Notes under the pieces: model-generated | Seen by the model: only the letters and a program-made list of their open reading frames with translations | Databases searched by the model: none | Told to the model about the DNA's origin: nothing | Translations under genes and position numbers: made by a program | NCBI GenBank assembly: GCA_951812345.1 | Contig: OX638295.1 | Location: forward strand, 1,250,759-1,314,758 | Source of the DNA: Rhodothermales bacterium | Lineage (GTDB): Bacteria > Bacteroidota > Rhodothermia > Rhodothermales > VXPQ01 | Direction of reading: 5' to 3' | Length of the DNA stretch: 64,000 nt | In this document: piece by piece, positions 26,611 to 35,700 of the stretch | How the letters are laid out: the number at the start of each line of letters is the position of its first letter | How positions within the stretch are numbered: position 1 is the stretch's first letter

Positions 26611-27438
26611 TTAACGGATGCTCTGCTGTTCGAATTCGATGCGCTCCGGGTCCGGTCGTTCCCGCACCACAAAAACATGCTCTGCCGTCGATATAGATGC
26701 GGCGGGGCGGACAAATATGGTAAGTTCGTCTCGTCCGGGCCTGACCGAGATGGAATCTATAGAGCCGATAGCAAGGCCTGGCGGAAATATGCTGCTGTAC
26801 CCTGCAGTTACGACGGACTGGCCTGTTTCGACGGGTTCTGTCTTGACGATAGAATCAAGCTGTAATCGATCCGTCCGTACCCCGTCCCATCGGACGATCC
26901 CGGAGGCCTGCAACGGATGGATTTTTGCAGGAATATGTATTTCTGTGTTGATGTAAGGTATCACCTTCGAATAATGTTCGCTCACCAGTGTGGTATATCC
27001 GAGGATGCCGCGTTCGTTTATGACGGCCATCTGGGTCGTCACGCTGTCTACCTCGCCTACATCGAGCGTAAGGTAGTTCCATTGTCCGGTGAGATCCTTG
27101 TTGATAATCCGTGCGGGGAACAGGTCGTACGCGGCTTCATTGCGATACCCGATAAGATGCCGGAGCCGCTCGTTCTCGATCAGTACTTCGCGAGAACGTG
27201 CAAGCTGACTGGATAGTCGGATGTTTTCCTCGCGCAGGACGCTGTTCTCGGAGATGGCATTGAAATTTTGGGCCAGCCGGGCATAGCGGGCTTCCAGCCA
27301 CGCTGTGGTTTCAAGCGCCCCGGCCTGCATACTGCGTACGACGCCCCGGTTGGAGGTCAGCATGGTGAACCCGGAAATGATGAGGAGCGTGCCGAGAAAC
27401 AACCCATCCCGAATATGAGCCAGAAGACGGGTATTCAT
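26611..27438 (-). CDS. mreC: Rod-shape protein MreC
   Basis: A 275-residue protein with one transmembrane segment (GLFLGTLLIISGFTMLTS), a coiled coil (about residues 55-95) and the periplasmic double beta-barrel domain (FPARIINKDLTG, VINERGILGYTTLV, VTAGYSSIFPPGLAIG). It links MreB filaments to wall synthases. Its start overlaps the mreB stop by four bases (ATGA type). No mreD follows; dacB does instead. Confidence 0.94.
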   Translation of the reverse strand: MNTRLLAHIRDGLFLGTLLIISGFTMLTSNRGVVRSMQAGALETTAWLEARYARLAQNFNAISENSVLREENIRLSSQLARSREVLIENERLRHLIGYRNEAAYDLFPARIINKDLTGQWNYLTLDVGEVDSVTTQMAVINERGILGYTTLVSEHYSKVIPYINTEIHIPAKIHPLQASGIVRWDGVRTDRLQLDSIVKTEPVETGQSVVTAGYSSIFPPGLAIGSIDSISVRPGRDELTIFVRPAASISTAEHVFVVRERPDPERIEFEQQSIR

Positions 27439-28445
27439 GAAAGGACATTGTGATAATCCTTCAGGTTTTCAAGTACTTTTCCGGTGCCCTGCGCTACCGC
27501 ATACAAAGGGTTTTCCGATTGATGCACAGGCAATTCCACACGACTTCGAATCAAGCTGTCGAGGCCTTTCAACATAGCGCCTCCCCCTGTCAACATAATG
27601 CCGCGTTCCAATACATCGGCGCCGAGTTCCGGCGGCGTACGTTCCAGGCAACGCAGGATGGCTGCGACGATCAATTCGATCCGGTCCCGCAATGCTTCTC
27701 GGATGTCTTCCGAAGAAATGTTACGCACCTTGGGGATACCGCTTACCAGATCCCGTCCTCGTACTGCGATTTCCAGTTCCGGATCGAGTTCGCGGGCGCT
27801 TCCCACCTCGCATTTCATACGTTCGGCGGTTCGTTGGCCGATAAGCAGGTTGTGATTCCGCTTGAAATACTGCAAGATGGCATTGTCGAGTTCATTGCCG
27901 CCGATGCGTATGGACTCATTAATCACGATCCCTGAAAGCGTAATGACCGCAATTTCCGTGGTGCCTCCTCCGATGTCCACGATCATATTGCCGACCGGCT
28001 CGTTCACGTCCAGCCCGATTCCAATGGCTGCAGCCATCGGTTCGTCAATGAGGTACACCTTCCGCGCGCCCGCGTGCTCCGCCGAGTCGCGCACTGCCCG
28101 CTTTTCCACCTCGGTGATGCCGCTGGGTACGCAGACAACCATGTTATGGATAGACGAGAGCCAACCTGTCTGCACCTTGCGAATCAGTCCCCGGATAAGT
28201 TGCTCGGCGATCTCGAAATCGGCGATGACGCCATCCTTGAGAGGGCGGATGGTTTCGATTTGCTTATGAGTACGCTCATGCATTCTCTGTGCATCGTACC
28301 CGATCGCCATCGCTTTCCCCGTGGTCCGGTTCACGGCCACGATGCTGGGCTCGTTGAGCACAATGCCCTGCTCCTTGATATAAATGAGCGTATTCGCCGT
28401 GCCGAGATCAATGGCGACGTCCGAAGAAAAATTCAAAAAACCCAT
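27435..28445 (-). CDS. mreB: Rod-shape actin-like protein MreB
   Basis: A 336-residue bacterial actin. The phosphate-1 loop DLGTANTLIY, VVCVPSGITEVEKRAV, the phosphate-2 region IVDIGGGTTEIAVI and GIMLTGGGAMLKGLD near the C-terminus are present. It polymerises under the inner membrane and organises lateral wall growth. It is preceded by about 110 bp without a gene and then purH, and is coupled to mreC. Confidence 0.97.
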   Translation of the reverse strand: MGFLNFSSDVAIDLGTANTLIYIKEQGIVLNEPSIVAVNRTTGKAMAIGYDAQRMHERTHKQIETIRPLKDGVIADFEIAEQLIRGLIRKVQTGWLSSIHNMVVCVPSGITEVEKRAVRDSAEHAGARKVYLIDEPMAAAIGIGLDVNEPVGNMIVDIGGGTTEIAVITLSGIVINESIRIGGNELDNAILQYFKRNHNLLIGQRTAERMKCEVGSARELDPELEIAVRGRDLVSGIPKVRNISSEDIREALRDRIELIVAAILRCLERTPPELGADVLERGIMLTGGGAMLKGLDSLIRSRVELPVHQSENPLYAVAQGTGKVLENLKDYHNVLS

Positions 28446-28554
28446 TGCGTTTCCAGAAGAACGGTTCGGAAAAACCGCTGGTAGTCCTAAGTCCTAATGT
28501 GCTTGCAGATCGTAAACGAGCGCGCCTGGGAATAGATTCGCCCTGCCCAAGGCG

Positions 28555-30162
28555 CTAATGGCGAAAATGGCGTATTCCTGTACATACCATCGCCATACCG
28601 TTTTCGTTCGCTGCAGCGATCACTTCGTCGTCTCGTCGGGAGCCGCCTGGCTGAATAACGGCCCGGGCACCGCTTCTGGCCGCTGTGACCAGTCCGTCGG
28701 CGAATGGGAAGAAGGCATCCGATGCTATCACCGCATTTTTGAAGTCGAGTTCCGATTTCACCCCCTTCATTACAGCGATTTCAGAAGAGTCGATGCGGCT
28801 CATTTGTCCGGCGCCGATACCGAGCGTACGACGATTGCGGGCGTAGACGATCGCATTGCTCTTGACATGTTTGACGACCCGCCAGGCAAAATCGAGATCT
28901 TGCCATTCGCGCTGGTCGGGAGCGCGTTCAGTCACTACCCGCAGGTCGTTTCGAATAACTTCCGGAGGGGGAAGGGGCGCATTTACCGTCTGCACGAGCA
29001 GGTTACGGGAGATGCTGCGTATGTCGAGCGCCGCCGCTTCGCGTACGCCGGCGCCCGAACGGATCAGGCGCCGATTTTTTTTCTGCTCCAGCAACGCCGT
29101 AACACCTGGTTCGAATTCCGGCGCGATAATGATTTCCGTGAAAATACGATCGATAGCTTCTGCGGTGGCTTGGTCAAGCGGGCGGTTGACAATCACAATG
29201 CCGCCGAATGGCGATTGCCGGTCGGTGGCGAAAGCCCCGGCCCAGGCGTTTTCCAGCGTGTCGTCTATTGCTACGCCGCATGGGTTGGTATGCTTCAGGA
29301 TTGCGCAAGTCGGCGTATCTGTGCCGAATTCGCCGATGAGGTGTAACGCCGCATCGAGGTCTATGAGATTGTTGAAAGACAACTCCTTCCCATGGATTTG
29401 CGTCCAGGCATCCTCGACTTCGCCATATAATGCTGCTTGCTGATGAGGATTTTCGCCGTATCGGAGTGAGCGTCTTTTAGGCAGGCCCGTAGGCAGTTTT
29501 AAGGGCAGGGCGGATACATTGTTGTCGTTGTCTGAGCTGGTCTCCTGTGCGAACCAGGCATCAATGGCCTGATCGTACGTTCCGGTGCGTTGGAATGCTT
29601 CTTGCGCGAGCGCGCGGCGTGTTGTCATGGTAAGGCCGCCGTTTTGTTCGACCAGTTCACTGGCCACTGCTTCGTACTGTGCCGGCGAGGTAACAACACC
29701 CGTGTGAAAATAATTTTTTGCGGCGGCGCGAATCATTGCAGGGCCCCCGATATCAATATTTTCGATAGCCTCGGCCTCTGTAACGTTCTCGGATACGACT
29801 TTTTCGAAGGGATATAGATTAACCACAACGAGATCGATCGGTGTAATGGAAAGCGTATCCAGTGCGTTCATGTCTTCCGGATCGTTCCGGCGGGCCAGCA
29901 GGCCACCATGTATAACAGGATGTAGCGTTTTGACGCGCCCGTCGAGTATTTCAGGATATCCCGTCACGTCGGAGACATCGGTGACCGGCAACCCGGCTTC
30001 CCGCAGGTTGCGGGAAGTACCCCCCGTGGAGATCAGTTGGATGCCCAGTTCATGCAAGCGTTGCGCAAAGGGGATAAGGCCGGTTTTGTCGAACACGGAG
30101 AGCAGGGCCCGGCGCACGGGAAAGATATCATCGGGCGGGGGCAGGTCCTTTACGGGAATCAT
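28555..30162 (-). CDS. purH: Bifunctional AICAR transformylase/IMP cyclohydrolase
   Basis: This protein of about 535 residues carries out the last two steps of IMP synthesis. The N-terminal MGS-like cyclohydrolase domain ([33 protein letters not shown]) is followed by the transformylase domain with [22 protein letters not shown] and [11 protein letters not shown] chose ATG 30162 (MIPVKDL). An upstream TTG at 30198, directly after the purN stop, would add 12 residues. It forms a purine pair with purN. Confidence 0.96.
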   Translation of the reverse strand: MIPVKDLPPPDDIFPVRRALLSVFDKTGLIPFAQRLHELGIQLISTGGTSRNLREAGLPVTDVSDVTGYPEILDGRVKTLHPVIHGGLLARRNDPEDMNALDTLSITPIDLVVVNLYPFEKVVSENVTEAEAIENIDIGGPAMIRAAAKNYFHTGVVTSPAQYEAVASELVEQNGGLTMTTRRALAQEAFQRTGTYDQAIDAWFAQETSSDNDNNVSALPLKLPTGLPKRRSLRYGENPHQQAALYGEVEDAWTQIHGKELSFNNLIDLDAALHLIGEFGTDTPTCAILKHTNPCGVAIDDTLENAWAGAFATDRQSPFGGIVIVNRPLDQATAEAIDRIFTEIIIAPEFEPGVTALLEQKKNRRLIRSGAGVREAAALDIRSISRNLLVQTVNAPLPPPEVIRNDLRVVTERAPDQREWQDLDFAWRVVKHVKSNAIVYARNRRTLGIGAGQMSRIDSSEIAVMKGVKSELDFKNAVIASDAFFPFADGLVTAARSGARAVIQPGGSRRDDEVIAAANENGMAMVCTGIRHFRH

Positions 30163-30198
30163 CGGGTCGGTGAGATCGGTGAGTTTCCGGAAAACCAA

Positions 30199-30858
30199 TC
30201 AGTCGGTTTGCGGAATGCTGGTTTGCGATGCGGCAATACGCACCCGGCGACCTTCAAACGTCACCCGGCCTTGCGCGAATAGCCGTAATGTTTCGGGGAG
30301 GAGGCGGTGTTCCACGGCAAGTACTCTTGCAGCGATGTCGTCCGGGGTGTCTTCTGGCAGGACAGGCACGGCTTCCTGCAGAACGATGGGGCCGGTATCG
30401 TAGACTTCCTCTACGAGATGCACAGACGCTCCCGTCCAGTGGACGCCGTATTCTATGACGGCTTCATGTACCCGGCGTCCGTACATGCCCGGGCCGCCGA
30501 AGGCAGGCAATAGCGACGGATGCACGTTGACGATGCGGCCCTTGAACTGTTCGATGACATGTGTGGGAATTTTTTTCAAAAATCCGGCCAGTGCGATAAA
30601 ATCGGCGCCGTACGTACGCAATTTTTCGAGCAGTATCCGACTGTAGTCCTCTTCGGTCGGAAAATCCCGCGGATGGAGGATCACTGCAGGAATCTCTCGT
30701 TCGGTAGCCAGATCAAGTGCGCCCGCATTGCGCCGATCCGATACGCAGCAGACCACCTTGAAGTCAGGATCCGGCTTGTCTGCCTGATCCAGGATGGCTT
30801 GAAAATTTGAGCCGCGCCCGGAAGCGAAGACGGCTACGCTGAGACGGGATTGCGTCAT
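30199..30858 (-). CDS. purN: Phosphoribosylglycinamide formyltransferase
   Basis: A 219-residue GAR transformylase that uses 10-formyl-THF in purine synthesis. FASGRGSNFQAI at the N-terminus, the catalytic Asn-His-Asp set (NVHPSLLPAFGG and VYDTGPIVLQ) and GASVHLVEEVYDTG are visible. I use ATG 30858 (MTQSRLSVAVF); an in-frame start at 30873 overlaps nothing and adds five residues. It lies between ldcA and purH on the same strand. Confidence 0.95.
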   Translation of the reverse strand: MTQSRLSVAVFASGRGSNFQAILDQADKPDPDFKVVCCVSDRRNAGALDLATEREIPAVILHPRDFPTEEDYSRILLEKLRTYGADFIALAGFLKKIPTHVIEQFKGRIVNVHPSLLPAFGGPGMYGRRVHEAVIEYGVHWTGASVHLVEEVYDTGPIVLQEAVPVLPEDTPDDIAARVLAVEHRLLPETLRLFAQGRVTFEGRRVRIAASQTSIPQTD

Positions 30859-30879
30859 GAAGCCTGTAGGCACATGGCT

Positions 30880-31824
30880 TTACAAGGGGGGAGAAACAAT
30901 GGGTTCGACGAGACTGAGCTGCGCCATGCCGGAAATTACCTGTAGACGGGCGCGTCCGCCAACAGGAAGCGAATTTTTCACTGGAAAATGACCATAGACC
31001 AGTCCCTCGGCGACGGGAAAGCCTGCTTCGGCGAAATACTCGCGAAAAATCTCGCCGGGCGAGGGCGATGCGCAGGTCTTGTCGGATTCAGGTTGCCAAC
31101 GGGTGAAGCCTCCCAGAACAAGTCCTCCCAATTTGTCGAAAGCGCCCGCAAGGCGCAATTGGGCAAGCATAGCGTCAATGCGATAGGGGGGTTCACCTAC
31201 ATCCTCAACGAACAGGATAGCATTTTCAAACGAGGGTAGATAAGATGTGCCGAGCAGACGAACGATGGTGGACAGGTTACCGCCAAGAAGGGTGCCTTCC
31301 GCCGTTCCTTCACGGACTGGCCGGAGGATTTCCCCGGAGGGACCGGCCAGAGAGTCACAGGTTTCTCCTTGGGCAATTGCCCAGAACAGCGCTTCCGAGG
31401 CAGAGTCAAGATCGGGCCAGTCTACGGCGATCATGGGGCCAGAAATGCCCGGCAAATCAGCATAACGCAACAGGGCAAGATGCAGTGCCGTTATGTCGCT
31501 GTATCCAACAAGAAGTTTGGGATGCGCCCTGGCTGCTTCGTAATCGAGGTGCGGCAACAGGCGCAAGCACCCATACCCGCCACGTACAGCCATGAGCATC
31601 TTTATGTCGTCCCGCCGGAGAAATCCATTCAATTCGTCGAGTCGTTCGCCATCTGTTCCGGAGAGGTAACCGCTTTCTGCGAATGCGGATCGACTCAGTT
31701 CCACCCGGTAGCCCCGGCGTTCCAGTTGCGCGATGCCTGCCCGGAATCGGGCCATGTCCGGCGGGGCGCTTGCCGGCGCGACGACACCGATCGTATCGCC
31801 CGGTTCGATGGGAAAGGGTTTCAC
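30880..31824 (-). CDS. ldcA: LD-carboxypeptidase (S66, murein tetrapeptide carboxypeptidase)
   Basis: A 314-residue S66 peptidase that releases the terminal D-Ala from tetrapeptides during wall recycling. The nucleophile Ser is in LLVGYSDITALH. The Glu lies in a VLGGFT-containing region and the His in YGHFPVKNSLPVG. There is no signal peptide, which fits a cytoplasmic location. Translation starts at GTG 31824 (KPFPIEPGDTIGVVAPAS follows). It heads the minus-strand run with purN, purH, mreB, mreC and dacB. Confidence 0.92.
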   Translation of the reverse strand: MKPFPIEPGDTIGVVAPASAPPDMARFRAGIAQLERRGYRVELSRSAFAESGYLSGTDGERLDELNGFLRRDDIKMLMAVRGGYGCLRLLPHLDYEAARAHPKLLVGYSDITALHLALLRYADLPGISGPMIAVDWPDLDSASEALFWAIAQGETCDSLAGPSGEILRPVREGTAEGTLLGGNLSTIVRLLGTSYLPSFENAILFVEDVGEPPYRIDAMLAQLRLAGAFDKLGGLVLGGFTRWQPESDKTCASPSPGEIFREYFAEAGFPVAEGLVYGHFPVKNSLPVGGRARLQVISGMAQLSLVEPIVSPPL

Positions 31825-31899
31825 GCTGCGAATCGAGGCATCCTGACAGGAAACGCAGAGCGAGAAGTCTGCATCATGCGTTCCGGTTTGTTTCGGACA

Positions 31900-31946
31900 G
31901 TTAAGAATACTCTGAACTTCGCGGACTTAATCAGAGTATTCTTAAC
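31900..31946 (+). repeat. Palindromic GGATAC element, copy I (minimal, about 47 bp)
   Basis: Perfect 15-base terminal repeats TTAAGAATACTCTGA and TCAGAGTATTCTTAA flank ACTTCGCGGACTTAA. Both arms carry the same change relative to other copies (GGATAC to GAATAC, GTATCC to GTATTC), so pairing is kept. It lies between ldcA and a truncated LRR gene. Confidence 0.9.
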
Positions 31947-31979
31947 ATACGAAGAAAATGTTGTGCATTGTTTCGGTTT

Positions 31980-32230
31980 TCATTCTCGTTTTCCCGTTTT
32001 ATTCGCAAACGGAAACGAAGCGGCATCGGTGGAGACGCCATACCATTCACCGAGGGGCTCGCTACTTTTCCAGTTGGTCTTGCTGGCCCAATCGTCCCCG
32101 CTCGTCCTGTCGTAGAGCGCGACCAGCGCCGCTCTGTCGATCTGAGCGTTCTGAGCGTACGCCGTCCCGGATGCGGCCAGCGAAGCAACCGCGACAAGAG
32201 GAACCGCCACTTGGCGAAGGATTTTTTATC
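31980..32230 (-). pseudogene. Truncated LRR surface-protein gene (N-terminal fragment)
   Basis: The minus strand encodes a signal-peptide-like start (ILRQVAVPLVAVASLAASG) followed by DRAALVALYDRTSGDDWASK and SSEPLGEWYGVSTD, the same N-terminal cap seen before each LRR block in the large neighbouring protein. After STD the similarity ends and a stop follows at once. The best start codon is only a GTG at 32210, and the presumed original start is degraded. I read it as the remains of a paralogue of the LRR lipoprotein, broken on both sides. Confidence 0.75.
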
Positions 32231-32249
32231 GAAGGCGCTCGGTCGCGAC

Positions 32250-32550
32250 CGTTAGCCGAGCGCCGCGCCATGATAGCGCGCACGCATCGCTTGCCCGTAG
32301 TTCGCCAGTGCAAACTGGTCGAACCGGGCCGTTCTACGGTCTACTACCGTCTCCGGGAAAGGGGCACAAGATTTACCCCTACCTGCTCGCAAGCACGGAG
32401 GTGACCAGGCCCGGTCAGGTCTATGCGGCGGACATTACGTACATCCCTATGGCGAAAGGCTTTCTCTATCTCGCAGCCGTGATCGACTGGCACAGCCGCA
32501 AGGTACTGGCCCACCGGCTCTCGAACGCACTCGGCGCAGCTGTATGCTTA
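32250..32550 (+). pseudogene. IS3-family transposase (OrfB) remnant
   Basis: Two pieces of an IS3-type integrase-fold transposase are visible in different frames. First, ERRAMIARTHRLPVVRQCKL with GRSTVYYR (about 32258-32350) matches the N-terminus of OrfB. Then KIYPYLLASTEVTRPGQVYA, ADITYIPMAKGFLYLAAVID and WHSRKVLAHRLSN (about 32365-32545) match the start of the DDE core. About 80-90 residues between them and everything after the first catalytic region are missing. It cannot be active. No clear terminal repeats were found. Confidence 0.8.
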
Positions 32551-32774
32551 AAAACGCCTGAAAAACTGTCCTATTTTTCGGACCATTTCTGTGCGCAGAG
32601 TGGACGCGTAAGGCGGGTTCCGGGGCCTTTTGAGCAGGTTTTATGCCTGTGAATAATAAGTGAAGAACGTTTTTGTCCTTGTGTTCCACCGGTTTCTTAG
32701 ATTAGGATTTCCGCTCCTGTGCCGCAAGGGCATAAAAAAACAACCTATAGGATACATACCTCCTGGAGAAGTAA

Positions 32775-35700
32775 ATGAGAACTATATCCTGGATCGTCGC
32801 GGGCATGGCGGCTATAACGGTCTCGCTCTTGACGCTGAGCGCGTGCGACGACGGGGCGCTGACGGGCCTGGACGATGTCGATCCGTCTGCGGCGGCTAAT
32901 GCGCGTGTCGCCGTCGGGGACAGTACGGCCCGTGCAGGCGGCGTTCCAGGAGAGGGCGCGTCTTCCCTGGATCGGTATGCGCTTTTGGGTCGGATCTTGA
33001 GCGCCGACGGCAATCCGGATAGCGTGCGCGTACATGTCAAATCCTGGCATACGGATTATAACGAGACCGGTTACGCTACGCTCGGTATACCTGCGAAGGG
33101 TACGATATACCACTGGGGGGCCGCGCATTCGGAGGGGGTAGATATCCATGGAGAGGGAGGCGTTCCCGCGCTTGGACGGGATGCTTTGTACGCCCTCTCT
33201 TTCGATAGTCCTGCGAGAGGCGATGCGTTGCTGGTCCTTTTGCCCTCCGCTGTCGATGTCGATACGTATTTCACATGGGATAACGGCGATATCGCTATTA
33301 CGTCCCAGGCCATCGGGGCCAGGACGCATATCCTTGAGGATATATCGATCTATAACGATATTGGGTGGAGAAAAGCCGTTTGCGCGGGCGGTCGGTTCGG
33401 ACGAATCGTTTTCGAGGGGGATAGCCTGGATGTGTCTACCGTGTTGCACCGTCGTTTTTATGGCGCCATATCCGGCGAAGCGGAAGGGGAGATACCGAAA
33501 GACGTTTCGGGCTGCGGAACGTCCTCGGATGCTTTCGATGTGCAATTGCTGGGATTCGCGGACGACGATGCGTACCAGATGATCGATTGGCGTCCGATCG
33601 TTTCGGAGTCGATATCCGAATCGGAATCGGTATTGGTTTCTAAATCTAAATCCGAATCGGTATCGGAATCGGAATCGGTTTCTGTATCGGAATCGGTATC
33701 TGCGAAGAGTTCGACGGCGAGTACGACCGCGAGCGCCAGCGGCAACCGATTGAACCGTTCAAAACCGGCGGGCCATGCGCCTCCTTCGGTGAATTTGTCG
33801 GCTTCTCCGGGCAAGATCGACCTCGGAAATAGTTCGACGCTTACCTGGTCGTCGTCGAACGCTACGAGCGTATCGATAAGTCCGGATGTCGGCCCGGATA
33901 TCGGTACGGTTGCGACGTCGGGGCAGCGATCGGTTTCCCCGACGACTTCGACGACGTACACGATCGTGGCGAAAGGTCCGGGAGGAAGCAAATCGGACCG
34001 TGCAACCGTGAAGGTTCATATGCCTCCTTCGGTGAGTTTCTCCGCGTCTCCGGGCACGATTAACCTCGGCGGCAGTTCGACGCTTGGCTGGTCGTCCGAG
34101 CACGCTACGCTCGTATCGATCGGTCCGGATATCGGTTCGGTTGGGGCGTCGGGAGAGCGATCGGTTTCTCCGGATAGCACGACGACGTACACGATCGTGG
34201 CCACGGGCGCCGACGGAACGTCTACGCAGCGGGCAGAAGCAACCGTAACGGTTAATCGGCCGCCGACGGCCAACGCAGGCGCTGACCAGACGGTGGACGA
34301 GGGGGATACGGTGACGCTATCCGGTTCGGGTAGTACGGACCCGGAGGGCGCGACGCTGACCTACGCCTGGACGGCTCCGGCAGGGACCGTGCTGTCGAGT
34401 ACCACGGAGCCGTACGAGCGGACGTTCACGGCGCCGACGCAGCTTGTGTCGGACTCGGTGCTGACATTCACGCTGACGGTGAACGACGGGGCGCAAGACT
34501 CCGAGGCGGACACGGTGGCGGTGACGGTGACGGCGGACGCTCAGAGCGACAGAGCGGCGCTGGTCGCGCTCTACAACGCGACCGACGGGGCCAATTGGCA
34601 AACCAATACCAACTGGAACAGTAGCGCCGCCATCGATACGTGGTTCGGCGTCAGGACCGACGACGCCGGACGGGTGGTTTCTCTGGATCTCTTCCGCAAC
34701 GACCTTTCGGGCTCGATCCCTGCGGCGTTGGGCGACCTGGCCAACCTCGAATACCTGGCTCTCTCCAACAACTCCCTTTCGGGCTCGATCCCGGCGGCGT
34801 TGGGCGACTTGACCAGCCTCACGAACCTGAATCTCTTCCGCAACTCCCTTTCGGGTTCGATCCCTGCGGAGTTGGGCGACCTCGCCAACCTCACGAGCCT
34901 GTCGATCGGTGAGAACTCCTTTTCGGGATCGATCCCTGCGGCGTTGGGCGACCTCGCCAACCTCGACTGGCTGAATCTCGCTAGCAACTCCCTTTCGGGC
35001 TCGATCCCTGCGGCGTTGGGCGACCTCGCCAACCTCACGAACCTGAATCTCAGTGGCAACTCCCTTTCGGGCTCGATCCCGGCGGCGTTGGGCGACCTCG
35101 CCAACCTCAGGAGGCTGTGGATCGGTGAGAACGACCTTTCGGGTTCGATCCCTGCGGCGTTTGTCAACCTGGACAATCTCATTCTCTTGCAAGTCGACAA
35201 CGAGCTGTGCGTGCCGGGAGATACCGCATTCCAGCAATGGCTTGGCGATCTCGATGAGTTCGAGGGCGACAGCGACAACATCTGCAATCAGCCGCCTGCA
35301 TGCGATACGATTTCGGATCGGACGCTGAACGAGGGCGGTTCGGGCCTCGAGATCGATCTGTCGAGCTCCTGCAGCGATCCGGAGGGCGAGGATCTGGCCT
35401 ACACGGCGATATCGTCGGCCAGCGATAAGGCGAGCGTAAGCATCTCGGGTAGCACGCTAACGATCACGCCTGTGGCGGCCGGTGAGACGACCGTCGAGGT
35501 GACGGCGACGGATCCGCACGAGGCGAGCGACACGGTGTCCTTCGACGTGACGGTTAATGCGCCTCCTGAGGTGAGTTTGTCGGCGTCTCCGGACAAGATC
35601 GCTCTCGGGGGTAGTTCGACGCTTGGCTGGAAGTCTGCGAACGCCGATAGCGTATGGATCGATCAGGGCATCGGTTCGGTTGCGCTATCGGGGTCGCAAT

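Noticed and set aside
32746-32760. TATAGGATACATACC upstream of the giant LRR gene as another palindromic element end
   Set aside because: Only about ten bases match one terminus, and no opposite end or core is nearby; chance is likely.
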